A stretch of DNA of 64,000 bases from an uncultured Pelagibacteraceae bacterium (GCA_902617525.1 CACMWW010000001.1:1-64000); one strand, 5' to 3'; numbered from the stretch's first letter, positions 1 to 8,483 are shown. A program made the numbers and translations. The notes: generated by a model not told the origin, from the sequence alone.

Positions 1-37
1 TGATCCTGGCTTTTGTACGTTATTAGAAGAGGTGTAG

Positions 38-475
38 TTAAAAAATCTGCCACCATGACTTTTCTTTTTCATTTTCTGTCTCTTCTTGCAGTTCGTCTAA
101 CTCATTAACAATTCCAATTCTCATATCTTGTCCGGCAACATTGCCTTCTCTCGCTATAGTTTGAGCCTCTTTCAATTTCATTTTTGCAAGGACGTTTTGA
201 TTTTTATTACACAATTCCATTCCTTCAAGCATTAAATTATGTGCTTTCGTTGCTGAATCTGGGTCAGCTCGCTGTATATCGTTTTTAACTGATCCACGGA
301 GCGTTAATACACTTAAATCTTCACAGTTTCCTATATTGCTCTCGTATGTACTTTCAGTATTGGTAGAATAGTCATTTCCAGCTTGCCCAATTGTATTGTC
401 TTCATGACTGTCTGCAAGAGCAAGAAATGATAACATGTACGACGTTATTAAAAAGAATTGAATAAATTTGATCAT
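38..475 (-). CDS. hypothetical secreted protein, 145 aa
   Basis: I do not recognise a family. The N-terminus (about residues 1-21) is a short basic start followed by a hydrophobic stretch ending in LALA, which fits a cleavable signal peptide, so the product is probably periplasmic. The mature part is acidic and Asn/Glu-rich, probably helical in its second half (KMKLKEAQTIAREG), and carries two Cys (in GNCEDL and ELCNK). It lies directly downstream of the phosphonate permease gene on the same strand with a 53-nt gap, so it may be read with that operon, but nothing ties it to phosphonates. It is a real gene by strand, signal peptide and length; its function is unknown. Confidence 0.6.
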   Translation of the reverse strand: MIKFIQFFLITSYMLSFLALADSHEDNTIGQAGNDYSTNTESTYESNIGNCEDLSVLTLRGSVKNDIQRADPDSATKAHNLMLEGMELCNKNQNVLAKMKLKEAQTIAREGNVAGQDMRIGIVNELDELQEETENEKEKSWWQIF

Positions 476-528
476 AATTAATGATACAAATAGATTGTTA
501 AAAAAATATTAAGATCTCAAAAAAAAAA

Positions 529-1938
529 TTATTTTTTTGCCATTTTTGCCAATTGTAATTCTGCTCCTAGCGTTTCATCACCAATCAAAGCTCTTCTTAC
601 TTTTGCGGACATTGTATCCATGAAAATAACAACTCCTAAAATCAATAATGACATATACATAACATTTTCCCAACTGGTACCCGTATTTATTGCTCCAAGT
701 AATTGTAAACCTATGCCGCCTGCGCCCATGGCACCTATAATAACAGCTCCTCTCGTGTTTGATTCTAAGTAGTAAAGAGTTTGGGAAATAAAAATAGGAA
801 GTATTTGAGGTATAATTCCAAATCTGTGTTGAAGAGTTTTATTCGCTCCCGTAGACTCTACACCTTCTTGTTGCTTTTCTTCAGTGTTTTCTATTGCTTC
901 AGACATTAATTTTCCAAGAGTTCCTGTATCTGTAATTGCAATAGCAAATATTCCAGTAAATGGTCCTGGTCCGAAGGCTCTTAAAAAAATTAAGCTCCAA
1001 ATCAAAAAATCGATGCCTCTTAATGTATCAAATAACCGTCTTAATATCGTTCGAACAAATTTAAAAGGCGTTACATTGTAAGCTGCAAAAAATGCCAGAG
1101 GAAAACCCAGAAGAGCTGCTAGTAGGGTGCCCAATAGAGCCATAAAAATTGTCTCTAATAAAGCCCACAATATTTGTCCATGATGCCACATATCATTATT
1201 TAGAAATTCTTGAATTAGAAGCGAAAAATTTGAAATATTGGGGTCAACTCTATCGCCTGAGAATGAAAGTGAAATAGCATTCCAAATTCCATATGGTTCT
1301 AAAGGACTGTCAAAGTCAAACCAGAAATAGTTCCAACCAAGATTGTACCTATGTACTTCAACTTTTTTTGAATAAACTTGAACTCTTTCGTAAAGAGATG
1401 GTCTAACCTCTATTTTATTTTCCGTTACCCTTATCCATTTTGGGAGATTATCTACATTTTCAACGTAAGGCTTACCTTGTGCATCAAGACGAAAAACAAG
1501 TGTTTCTTTGGTGTCTGGCCAGTTTTCTATTGTAACTTTATCATCGTATAGATTTGCAAACCCTCCATTTTTAAAACTTATTTTTGTTTCACCCTCTGGA
1601 CCTATGGAAGTCCATTCAGGATACCTTTCTGGAAGACCGTCACTTTTTTGATAGGGGCCAACATACTGAGACCACCTGCTTCCTTCAAAGGATATAATTA
1701 TATCATCTGGTTCACTCCATTTCATTGTGACATGGTCTTTATGTGCATATGTGTCGAGGGCAAACAATGAAGCTCTTTCAGGACTCCATTTTTTATGAAT
1801 CTGAAATATGTCGAGGCTTAAAATTGCTATGATTAAATACACTATAATCCCGAGCACTAAAAAAGTTGACCACATTTTAGATGAAAATTTAGTAACTACT
1901 ATATCTGAATAATTTTTAATAATTTCAGACCTGTTCAT
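529..1938 (-). CDS. phnE: phosphonate ABC transporter permease PhnE, long form with a periplasmic insert
   Basis: Inner-membrane permease subunit of a phosphonate importer. The C-terminal 230 residues are a normal PhnE/BPD_transp_1 permease, with the EAA-type loop around VESTGANKTLQHRFGIIPQ and the GAMGAGGIGLQL segment. The first 200 residues are extra. One transmembrane helix (about residues 24-45) is followed by about 170 polar, Trp/Asp-rich residues that should sit in the periplasm before the permease helices begin. The track starts at 1968, but the Met of MNRSEII at 1938 forms an ATGA overlap with the upstream phnE stop at 1935-1937, so I use that start. Long PhnE paralogues of this type are, as I recall, found in other alphaproteobacteria; the role of the insert is not known to me. 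Confidence 0.85.
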   Translation of the reverse strand: MNRSEIIKNYSDIVVTKFSSKMWSTFLVLGIIVYLIIAILSLDIFQIHKKWSPERASLFALDTYAHKDHVTMKWSEPDDIIISFEGSRWSQYVGPYQKSDGLPERYPEWTSIGPEGETKISFKNGGFANLYDDKVTIENWPDTKETLVFRLDAQGKPYVENVDNLPKWIRVTENKIEVRPSLYERVQVYSKKVEVHRYNLGWNYFWFDFDSPLEPYGIWNAISLSFSGDRVDPNISNFSLLIQEFLNNDMWHHGQILWALLETIFMALLGTLLAALLGFPLAFFAAYNVTPFKFVRTILRRLFDTLRGIDFLIWSLIFLRAFGPGPFTGIFAIAITDTGTLGKLMSEAIENTEEKQQEGVESTGANKTLQHRFGIIPQILPIFISQTLYYLESNTRGAVIIGAMGAGGIGLQLLGAINTGTSWENVMYMSLLILGVVIFMDTMSAKVRRALIGDETLGAELQLAKMAKK

Positions 1939-2789
1939 GATTTCAATCCTATTAATGATTTTCGCCAATAACTTGATAAGTAATCCAATGCAATGATCGT
2001 AGACACAAGTAAAAACATTATTGCAATAGTGTCAGCTTCATATTTCCACTGTATATTAGTGTAAAGTTGCTCACCGATACCTCCAGCGCCAACAAATCCC
2101 AAAATAGTTGAAGCCCTTATATTAATCTCAAATCTTAAAATTGTGTAAGTTAGAAATAGAGGGAGTGCCTGAGTTACCACACCAAATCTTATTCTGGTAA
2201 ACCATGAAGCTCCACAGGACTCAAGACCTTCAATTGGATTTTTGTCGACATTCTCAATAGCTTCTGAAAACAATTTGCCAAGAGCTCCTGCGGTATGAAT
2301 TATGATGGCAATTACAGCAGGCAGTGCTGACTTTCCCAGTAGATACAACAAAACAAGCGCAATAACTAATTCTGGAAACGATCTGCATATATCCATGATG
2401 CGTCGAAATATTAATACAGTAGTTTTACTTTTGATTAGATTACGACTTGAAAAAATACTTAAAAAAAAGGCTAGCAACGTACCCATTGCTGTTGAAAATA
2501 GAGCCATATTAATAGTGCTTATTAAATCTGGAAGGTATTCAAGTAACAATAAATTCCATCTATAGCCGTATTCCCATGACCCAACAAATAGATCAACTGG
2601 GTAATCGAAAAATTTAGGTAATCCAACCCAGATGCTAGTCGCATTTCCTGTTTCTGCTACAATTAAACCCGAATAAATAACTGCTATCAATGCCGCAATT
2701 GAGAGAAAAGAATAAATTGATCTTGTTCTTGTAAGAGATTTTAAATTATTTTCAATTTTAATTAAATTTTCTGGCAATGATGATTGCAC
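1935..2789 (-). CDS. phnE: phosphonate ABC transporter permease PhnE, standard form
   Basis: Second membrane subunit of the phosphonate importer, of usual size (about 285 aa). It has an N-terminal helix and then a BPD_transp_1 permease core with the cytoplasmic EAA-like loop EGLESCGASWFTRIRFGVV and the GFVGAGGIGEQL segment, both close to the paralogue downstream. The track start at 2801 is a TTG inside the Shine-Dalgarno sequence (ttGGAGGaaacaGTG), so the GTG at 2789, five bases behind GGAGG, is the better start. It follows phnD after a hairpin and overlaps the next phnE by ATGA. Two unlike permease chains probably form a heterodimer. Confidence 0.87.
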   Translation of the reverse strand: MQSSLPENLIKIENNLKSLTRTRSIYSFLSIAALIAVIYSGLIVAETGNATSIWVGLPKFFDYPVDLFVGSWEYGYRWNLLLLEYLPDLISTINMALFSTAMGTLLAFFLSIFSSRNLIKSKTTVLIFRRIMDICRSFPELVIALVLLYLLGKSALPAVIAIIIHTAGALGKLFSEAIENVDKNPIEGLESCGASWFTRIRFGVVTQALPLFLTYTILRFEINIRASTILGFVGAGGIGEQLYTNIQWKYEADTIAIMFLLVSTIIALDYLSSYWRKSLIGLKS

Positions 2790-2813
2790 TGTTTCCTCCA
2801 AATAAACTGCTAA

Positions 2814-2843
2814 TTAAGAGGATGGGGCATGCCATCCTCTTAA
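2814..2843 (-). other. intercistronic inverted repeat between phnD and phnE
   Basis: A perfect 12-bp stem (TTAAGAGGATGG / CCATCCTCTTAA) with a 6-base loop lies 22 bases past the phnD stop and just ahead of the phnE ribosome site. On the minus-strand transcript there is no U-run after the stem, so it is not a standard terminator. Stem-loops of this kind after a binding-protein gene are known to stabilise the upstream message and lower permease expression; that role here is inferred from position. Confidence 0.7.
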
Positions 2844-2865
2844 GTTAGCAAGCAACTACCGAAAT

Positions 2866-3825
2866 TTATTCGGCTTTTTTAGCTTCAATTTTAGCTTTAC
2901 GAGCAGCTACAATAGTTTCATAGAAACTATGGTCGACTGGCACCCAAGCTTTAACAACTCCATTTGCAACATTCTCGCTGCATTGTGGGTCATTTTCATG
3001 GATCCACTGCTTCATGCCTACCATGACCTGATGCGCTCTCACAGGCATATTAGTTGGCATTACAATCGGTCCATTTGGTATCAAAGCAGATGACCAAATC
3101 TGTTTGATGTCATCCATATTTAATAGTCCTTTATCAACCATTTTTCTCAGATTTCCAGAAGAGTAACCTTCGCTCCATTCACCAACTCCAGATACCCATG
3201 TCACACCTGCATCGATATCACCATTAAGAACTGCCAAAACGTTATTTTCATGACCACCTGAAAATTGTGTAGAGCCAAAGTATGAGTCTGGATCCATTCC
3301 TGCAGCTTTTAATTCGATTGATGGTATTAGATAACCAGATGTTGAATTAGGATCAGCCCATCCAAAAGATTTACCTTTTAAATCATCAAGTGAATTGATA
3401 CCCGAGTCTGATCTTGTAACCATGACTGAATAATAGCCCATATCTCCTGTTGGCTGCATTCTGGTTAAAATTGGTACAGTAGCGGTAGGATCTTCTAGAT
3501 ATATACCCGCATATCCTGATGAGCCAAACCAAGCATAGTCTAAGCTGCCACCAAGCATTGACTCCATTGTTCCTGCATAATCTTTAAAAGTATAAATTTT
3601 AGCTGGTACTCCATATGCAACTTCCGCATATTCCTTTAGACATGCATTATTCTTAATAATGTCTTGAGCTGATTCATCGCCTAAAAATCCAAGTCTCATT
3701 TCAGGTTGATATTTACTCAAGTCCATTGTTGGCCCTTTATAGCCAGATACATCCCATGCGTATGCATTTGCAGACACAAAAAGGAATGAACAAGCAATAA
3801 TAGACCTTACTAAATTTTTAATCAT
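2866..3825 (-). CDS. phnD: phosphonate ABC transporter substrate-binding protein PhnD
   Basis: Periplasmic binding protein that captures phosphonates and delivers them to the PhnE permeases. It has a signal peptide of about 23 residues ending ANAYA, then a PhnD-type (TRAP/NMT1-like type II) binding fold. Family marks include LGFLGDESAQDI near the start, the ligand-loop region YAWFGSSGYAGIYL and the segment LKGKSFGWADPNSTSGYL. The length (319 aa) is typical. The start is supported by AAGGAGA ten bases upstream. It is the second gene of the minus-strand phnC-phnD-phnE-phnE set and is separated from phnE by a 12-bp stem-loop. Substrate preference cannot be read from the sequence. Confidence 0.92.
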   Translation of the reverse strand: MIKNLVRSIIACSFLFVSANAYAWDVSGYKGPTMDLSKYQPEMRLGFLGDESAQDIIKNNACLKEYAEVAYGVPAKIYTFKDYAGTMESMLGGSLDYAWFGSSGYAGIYLEDPTATVPILTRMQPTGDMGYYSVMVTRSDSGINSLDDLKGKSFGWADPNSTSGYLIPSIELKAAGMDPDSYFGSTQFSGGHENNVLAVLNGDIDAGVTWVSGVGEWSEGYSSGNLRKMVDKGLLNMDDIKQIWSSALIPNGPIVMPTNMPVRAHQVMVGMKQWIHENDPQCSENVANGVVKAWVPVDHSFYETIVAARKAKIEAKKAE

Positions 3826-3877
3826 TTTTAGTATATCTCCTTGTTAGTTGTTAAGTTTTTTTTTGAAAAGGCTAACA

Positions 3878-4681
3878 TTATCCTGCCTCTGCAAACTGTT
3901 CGTCACCAAGTGAAGTTGAAGTAACTGTTGGTTCAAATGCTTCTTCAGCTTCAGCGCCATAAATTTCTCTAGCAACATCATCTTTTAAACTTGAAGGTAC
4001 ATCATCAAAAACAATTTCCCCAAGTCTCATGCCAATGACTCTGTCACAATAATTTTTAGCGGTATCAAGAGTATGAAGATTTGCAAGAACAGTAATCTGC
4101 TTTTCTCTATGAATATTTCTAAGTGATTCCATTACAAGTCGGGCATTAAGAGGGTCTAGCGATGCAATAGGCTCGTCGGCTAAAATCATTTTTGGTTGCT
4201 GCATCATAGCTCTACAAATTGCAACCCTTTGTTGCTGTCCACCAGATAAAGTCTCTGCTCTTTGCAGCGCGGTTTCAGCCATTCCCAATTTATCCAGAGC
4301 CATCAATGCATCAACGCGTTCATCTTTAGTGAAAAGTTTTAAGCTTGATCGTAAAGTACCTTGAATATTTGATCTTCCAAGAATTACATTTGTTAAAACA
4401 TCTAAACGGGGCACAAGATTGAATTGCTGAAATATCATGGCACAATCTTTTTGCCATGCTCGTTTGTCTTTCTTTGTTAATGAAAGTATATTTCTGCCTT
4501 CAATAAAAATAGATCCACTAGTTGCGTCGGTTAGACGATTCATTATTCTCAGTAATGTTGACTTTCCAGCACCAGATCTGCCAATGATACCAATCATTTC
4601 AGGTTTATTAATTTCAAATGTGACATCGTTTACTGCACGGTTGTCACCAAAATACTTATTTAATTTCTCTACTTTGATCAT
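3878..4681 (-). CDS. phnC: phosphonate ABC transporter ATP-binding protein PhnC
   Basis: ATPase subunit that powers the importer. It shows Walker A (GRSGAGKST, near residue 34), the Q-loop [21 protein letters not shown] that is typical of PhnC, the ABC signature LSGGQQQR and Walker [13 protein letters not shown]. The C-terminal 30 residues ([19 protein letters not shown]) are an extension beyond the usual end. The track start at 4705 adds eight residues; the Met of MIKVEKL at 4681 matches where PhnC proteins begin. It is the first gene of the minus-strand transport operon and diverges from phnZ across about 130 bp. Confidence 0.92.
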   Translation of the reverse strand: MIKVEKLNKYFGDNRAVNDVTFEINKPEMIGIIGRSGAGKSTLLRIMNRLTDATSGSIFIEGRNILSLTKKDKRAWQKDCAMIFQQFNLVPRLDVLTNVILGRSNIQGTLRSSLKLFTKDERVDALMALDKLGMAETALQRAETLSGGQQQRVAICRAMMQQPKMILADEPIASLDPLNARLVMESLRNIHREKQITVLANLHTLDTAKNYCDRVIGMRLGEIVFDDVPSSLKDDVAREIYGAEAEEAFEPTVTSTSLGDEQFAEAG

Positions 4682-4720
4682 TAGTATGAATGAAAAGTAA
4701 TACAAAAAAATTAAATCAAA

Positions 4721-4738
4721 GTTGCATTTTTATGACAG
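4721..4738 (-). promoter_or_regulatory. possible Pho box upstream of phnC
   Basis: Reading on the minus strand, CTGTCAT, four A residues and ATGCAAC lie about 40 bases ahead of the phnC start. The first half matches the PhoB half-site CTGTCAT exactly; the second is poor. A Pho-regulated phosphonate uptake operon is expected from biology, but a single good half-site is weak evidence. The same spacer must also serve the divergent phnZ gene. Confidence 0.3.
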
Positions 4739-4815
4739 ATATTTTGCAATTTATTACACTAATGTTACAGCTCAAATTATTGACATTAAAAAAAATATAA
4801 TTAATCATTTAAATC

Positions 4816-5415
4816 ATGCAATTAGATAAAATCCAATCTCTAGAAAATAAATTAAATTCAGCTTCAATTATTGAGCGTACCAATGTTTTATGTGAAATTA
4901 TTGATCAAAGAGGTTCATGCAGTTTTTATGACGAAGAGATTACTCAATTACAACATGCTCTTCAGTGCGCAACCTTAGCTAAAGAAAATAATGAAAGTGA
5001 TAAATTTATTACTGCTTCATTATTTCACGATTTAGGGCATATGTTGACTGGCGAAGATGTAAATAGCCATGATTTTTTAAACAATGACAAGTATCATGAA
5101 AACGTTGCTGCATCTTTTTTATCCAAGTATTTCCCTGAAGAAGTTACTTACCCAATTAAAATGCACGTTATTGCAAAGAGATATCTATGTTCCGTTCAAT
5201 CAGATTATTATGACGGTCTTTCAGATGGCTCCAAAAGAAGTTTTAAACTTCAAGGCGGATATTTAAACAAAGATGCTATTCGAAAACTGGAAAGTCATAA
5301 ATATTTTGAAGATGCAGTAAGACTTCGAAAGTATGATGACAATGCAAAAATTAGGGGAAAGAAAACTGAAGCTATTTCATTCTTTCATCCTTTTATTCAA
5401 AAGTCCTATATTTGA
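4816..5415 (+). CDS. phnZ: PhnZ-like HD-domain oxygenase (phosphonate degradation HDIG protein)
   Basis: PhnZ is a di-iron HD-domain oxygenase that cleaves the C-P bond of 2-amino-1-hydroxyethylphosphonate, the product of PhnY. The 199 aa match that family in length and in motifs: YDEE followed by QLQHALQ, the HD pair in FHDLGH (H71, D72), HEN (H94), MHVIAKRYLC (H117) and LRKYDDNAK (D174/D175). Spacing of these metal-ligand candidates is close to that recalled for characterised PhnZ. It diverges from phnC and is coupled to the downstream phosphatase-like gene by a TTGA overlap. No phnY lies in the window, so a hydroxylated substrate must be made elsewhere or the enzyme has another substrate. 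Confidence 0.83.
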   Translation: MQLDKIQSLENKLNSASIIERTNVLCEIIDQRGSCSFYDEEITQLQHALQCATLAKENNESDKFITASLFHDLGHMLTGEDVNSHDFLNNDKYHENVAASFLSKYFPEEVTYPIKMHVIAKRYLCSVQSDYYDGLSDGSKRSFKLQGGYLNKDAIRKLESHKYFEDAVRLRKYDDNAKIRGKKTEAISFFHPFIQKSYI

Positions 5416-5927
5416 ACTTTACTAAAATAAAGCTTTCGAAAATTGTTAAAGCAAAAAAAAATCTTGGTAATTTGGTTATATCCAGTTGTCCAGGTATCAG
5501 TAATTCTAGATTTGATAAATTTACTTATAAAAAAGATTTAACCATTATCATCGACTTAAATATATCACTCGTTGTTTCATTGATAGAACTTAATGAAATT
5601 AGAAATTTTGAAATTAATCAGTTCCATAAAGATCTAGAGGAGAAGAATGTTAGGGCCTACAGCATGCCCATAAAAAACTATGGTATTCCAGCTCAGATTA
5701 AAAAAAATGAATATAGTCAAATTATCAGAGATTGTGTTACTCAGTTAGAACTCAATAAAAATGTTTACCTGCATTGTTATGCTGGATTAGGTAGATCTGG
5801 AATGTTTGCTTCACTTATTTTAAAGGCACTAGGACTAGATTCAAAGCAATGCATAAATCATGTAAGGAATTGCCGGCCAGGTACAATTGAAACAGAGGAA
5901 CAAGAAAAATTTGTAATCAACTTTTAA
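5412..5927 (+). CDS. dual-specificity / CDKN3-like phosphatase in the phosphonate cluster
   Basis: Small (171 aa) cysteine-phosphatase-fold protein. The P-loop HCYAGLGRSG carries the nucleophile Cys122 and Arg128 in the CX5R spacing. The region that holds the general-acid Asp in relatives reads MPIKNYGIP, with Asn89 where I would expect Asp, so catalysis may be slow or altered. Translation starts at TTG overlapping the phnZ stop (TTGA), and the gene ends four bases inside the convergent phnX. It sits between two phosphonate C-P-cleaving enzymes, so a small-molecule phosphatase role or a regulatory one are both possible. The family is clear; the substrate is unknown. Confidence 0.72.
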   Translation: MNFTKIKLSKIVKAKKNLGNLVISSCPGISNSRFDKFTYKKDLTIIIDLNISLVVSLIELNEIRNFEINQFHKDLEEKNVRAYSMPIKNYGIPAQIKKNEYSQIIRDCVTQLELNKNVYLHCYAGLGRSGMFASLILKALGLDSKQCINHVRNCRPGTIETEEQEKFVINF

Positions 5928-6760
5928 GGCCCTTCACCACGTGAAAGCCTTTTGTTAATATCATCAATAACGGTCTCGATATCTGCAATAGTTTCTATTA
6001 CGTAATGCGCACCTGCTTTATAAAGCAGATCTTTTGCATATCCTTGTTTCATATCAATTTCTTCTTTACTCAGTTCATCAGCTTCTTCTAAGGAATTTAT
6101 ATTCATATAATTCGAATATCGCGTTACACCAACACCCCAACAACCAGCATTAATTGCTTCTCCAATTCCTGAAACAGTATCATCAACTTTTATAACTGAT
6201 TGAATGGATTCTATATTCATTATATCTAAATTTTTATATAACATGTGGGGAAGGGGCCGAACGCCATTTTTAACATCATCACCTGCAACTGACGCATCAG
6301 GGACATATCCCTGTTTTGCTGATTCTTCCTCTAAAATATTAACCATTGACCGCACAAAACCAGTTGTGCAACCAACTTTTATACCGCTATTTTGAACCCG
6401 TTTAATTACTTCTGCTGTTCCGGGTAATAATTTTGAGTATTGTTTTAAGCATTTAAGCTGCAGTGGAACAAAATCTGCGTACATATTTTCAACATCAGAC
6501 ATTTGTGGGTCTTTACCATGTACTATGTTCCAGCGCTTTCTTATTTCAGCGTTCTCTGTGAGTGCTTTTATATGTAAATCTTTTCGTAAACCCATGGGTT
6601 CTCTTGCCTCTTCCATGGAGATTACAACCTTTTGTTTCTTAAAAACCTCAACAAACACTATAGTTGGAGCAATCACGTATGCGTCAGCAGTAGTTCCACT
6701 CCAGTCTAATACCAAACCTTTTATCTCTCCTTTATATCTATTTTCTGACAAATATTTCAA
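5924..6760 (-). CDS. phnX: phosphonoacetaldehyde hydrolase (phosphonatase)
   Basis: HAD-superfamily enzyme that hydrolyses phosphonoacetaldehyde to acetaldehyde and phosphate. The nucleophile motif is DWSGTTADAY (family: DxAGTT) near residue 19. The cap-domain segment EPMGLRKDLHIKALTE contains the Lys that forms the Schiff base in PhnX, and the later motif VKVDDTVSGIGEAINAGCWGVGV is the HAD metal-binding loop. The length (278 aa) is normal. It is convergent with the phosphatase-like gene with a 4-base overlap. Its usual supplier PhnW (2-aminoethylphosphonate transaminase) is not in the window. Confidence 0.9.
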   Translation of the reverse strand: MKYLSENRYKGEIKGLVLDWSGTTADAYVIAPTIVFVEVFKKQKVVISMEEAREPMGLRKDLHIKALTENAEIRKRWNIVHGKDPQMSDVENMYADFVPLQLKCLKQYSKLLPGTAEVIKRVQNSGIKVGCTTGFVRSMVNILEEESAKQGYVPDASVAGDDVKNGVRPLPHMLYKNLDIMNIESIQSVIKVDDTVSGIGEAINAGCWGVGVTRYSNYMNINSLEEADELSKEEIDMKQGYAKDLLYKAGAHYVIETIADIETVIDDINKRLSRGEGP

Positions 6761-6796
6761 AACTATTTAACCTTTTCTTGCTTTATTTAGACACTA

Positions 6797-7423
6797 TTAT
6801 GGCGTTAGCCATTCTTTGTTTAAACTGCCATTTGTGGATGTAAACAATGCTCGGCGATGACCTTGACGATGCAAATAAAGCCACTCAATCGAGTGAATTT
6901 GAATTTCCACTAAAGTAAAGTTGTTGTAACCGTTTTGTAAAAGATCATCGTCCGGCAGTTCGTTTTCATGCTCTGGTAAGTACCCTGAAGTTGGTTCATC
7001 TGAGGGGGTTCCAGGTGCCTTTTCAACAACATAACATTTCTTGCTAAATGACCTTGAGTTATCCCAGGCTGATTTTGCTTTATTGTTTTGATGATTGATT
7101 TCAGCTTTTCCTGAAACTTTAATTTGTATCTTTTTGCCATGATCGTAAAACAGCATGGTTACTGCATTATTTTTTTTTATTTCATCAATTTTACTGGATC
7201 GGATATCCGTATGAAAACTTATGGTATTATTTTTCTTATCAACATGCCTGAGGACTACTGTTCTAACAGATGGAAATGTATCATTGAATGTTGAAATATA
7301 CCCTTGATGTAATTCAGATTTTGATTTTGATTTACCAATTATGAGTTGATCCCAAATATTTTCATAAGTCTTATCAAGATCATTATAGAAATCAGGTTTA
7401 TCGTGTGTATGATCTTTTACCAT
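6797..7423 (-). CDS. pyridoxamine 5'-phosphate oxidase-like FMN-binding protein
   Basis: Split-barrel flavin-binding protein of the Alr4036/PPOX type (208 aa). It shows the FMN-binding pattern PSVRTVVLRHVDKKNNTISFHTDIRSSKIDEI and a C-terminal WLYLHRQGHRRALF stretch as in PNPOx-like proteins. It overlaps the upstream SDR gene by 7 bases, so the two are probably co-translated. The real PdxH is usually closer to RRLxP at the end, which is lacking here, so I call it PNPOx-like rather than pdxH. The substrate is unknown. Confidence 0.75.
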   Translation of the reverse strand: MVKDHTHDKPDFYNDLDKTYENIWDQLIIGKSKSKSELHQGYISTFNDTFPSVRTVVLRHVDKKNNTISFHTDIRSSKIDEIKKNNAVTMLFYDHGKKIQIKVSGKAEINHQNNKAKSAWDNSRSFSKKCYVVEKAPGTPSDEPTSGYLPEHENELPDDDLLQNGYNNFTLVEIQIHSIEWLYLHRQGHRRALFTSTNGSLNKEWLTP

Positions 7424-8094
7424 TCGAGTTTTTTTCCTTCATAATTTAAAAATGAGCCAGAGTTATCAAGATTTAGTTCATTTATAACATTGATCATTCG
7501 GGTAATGCTCTCAGGTATCTCTAATTTCGCACTTGTGCCACCCATATCGGTTTTTACCCATCCTGGGTGCAAAATAAGGACAGATATACCATCTTCTTTC
7601 CAATCTATTGATAAGCTTCTTGCTGCAGAATTAAGAGCTGATTTTGATGAGCGATAAAAATAAAATCTACCAGAGTAATTGTCGTCAATGCTTCCCATTT
7701 GACTGGATATAAAAACGACTTTCTTATCAGATCCCATTTTTAAGTTGTTCTTTAATTTTCGTGCGAGAATTATGGGTATCACAGCGTTAATTCTCATTTC
7801 ATTCATCCAGGCATCTATATCAAGATCTTCTTTTAATTGTTCATCACTAAAAATACCTGCGTTGTGAATGAGTATATCAATTTTTTGAGACCCTATACTT
7901 GTTACAAAATTATTGACGCTTGCATCAGAAGTTAAGTCAAGTTCAGCGATGTCGATATTGTTAATTTCATTCAACTCTTTTGAGCTATCTTTATTTCGAG
8001 TGGTTGCAATGATGTTATGGTTTGTATTGCTGTATTGCTTTACAAACTCAAGCCCAAGACCTCGATTGGCTCCTATGATTAATATATTGCTCAT
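7417..8094 (-). CDS. short-chain dehydrogenase/reductase, CsgA-like
   Basis: Classical-type SDR (225 aa) with the Rossmann motif GANRGLGLEFV near the N-terminus, the NAG motif (IHNAGIF), a catalytic Ser region VFISSQMGS, and YxxxK represented by FYRSSKSALN. In the last of these the Tyr-x-x-x-Lys spacing is kept (Y-R-S-S-K). The ending HPGWVKTDMGG is typical. The closest general type is the CsgA/sepiapterin-reductase-like SDRs. It diverges from the VanZ-like gene and overlaps the PNPOx-like gene downstream. The physiological substrate cannot be assigned. Confidence 0.8.
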   Translation of the reverse strand: MSNILIIGANRGLGLEFVKQYSNTNHNIIATTRNKDSSKELNEINNIDIAELDLTSDASVNNFVTSIGSQKIDILIHNAGIFSDEQLKEDLDIDAWMNEMRINAVIPIILARKLKNNLKMGSDKKVVFISSQMGSIDDNYSGRFYFYRSSKSALNSAARSLSIDWKEDGISVLILHPGWVKTDMGGTSAKLEIPESITRMINVINELNLDNSGSFLNYEGKKLEW

Positions 8095-8120
8095 TTTATA
8101 TATAAACTTATAGTACGTTC

Positions 8121-8483
8121 ATGAGCATTTTAGCAAATCCTCTTCGACTAATCTTCTTTTTTTATTTATTTTATCTTTATTACTCATATGTGCGACCTGT
8201 GCCCGCTAACTCTACAGTAAGAGAAGTAGCAAATTTTATTACTGATTATGGAATACACTTTATTTCATTTTTCATACTTGGCGCCTTGGCACAATTGGCT
8301 AATAATAAAAATAATGATTTTGTATTTGGTATCAGCTTAGCCCTGATCACAAGTGTTTTCATTGAGTTTATACATTTTTTTATACCATTTCGTATTTTTG
8401 ATATAATAGAAGGTTTTGCAAATATAGTTGGTTGTGTATCAGCTATTTATCTAATAAGTTATTTAAGAAAGAAAAATGAGTAA
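8121..8483 (+). CDS. VanZ-like membrane protein, 120 aa
   Basis: Small integral membrane protein with about four hydrophobic segments. The segment GIHFISFFILGALAQLANNK and the following EFIHFFIPFRIFDIIEGFANIVGCVSA carry the VanZ-family pattern (conserved His in helix two, E-x-x-Q/H and R-x-x-D-x-x-D/E-x-x-x-N around helix three). VanZ-like proteins are widespread and mostly uncharacterised; resistance to teicoplanin is known only for the enterococcal one. The stop overlaps the thioesterase gene by 8 bases. Confidence 0.65.
   Translation: MSILANPLRLIFFFYLFYLYYSYVRPVPANSTVREVANFITDYGIHFISFFILGALAQLANNKNNDFVFGISLALITSVFIEFIHFFIPFRIFDIIEGFANIVGCVSAIYLISYLRKKNE

Noticed and set aside
4739-4815. 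Sigma-70 promoter TTGACA/TATAAT ahead of phnZ
   Set aside because: TTGACA and TATAAT are both present at about 4780-4800, but the spacer is only about 10 bases, far from the needed 16-18.
7417-8094. SDR plus PNPOx-like pair as part of vitamin B6 metabolism
   Set aside because: The PNPOx-like protein lacks the usual PdxH C-terminal pattern and the SDR is generic, so no B6 pathway claim is justified.
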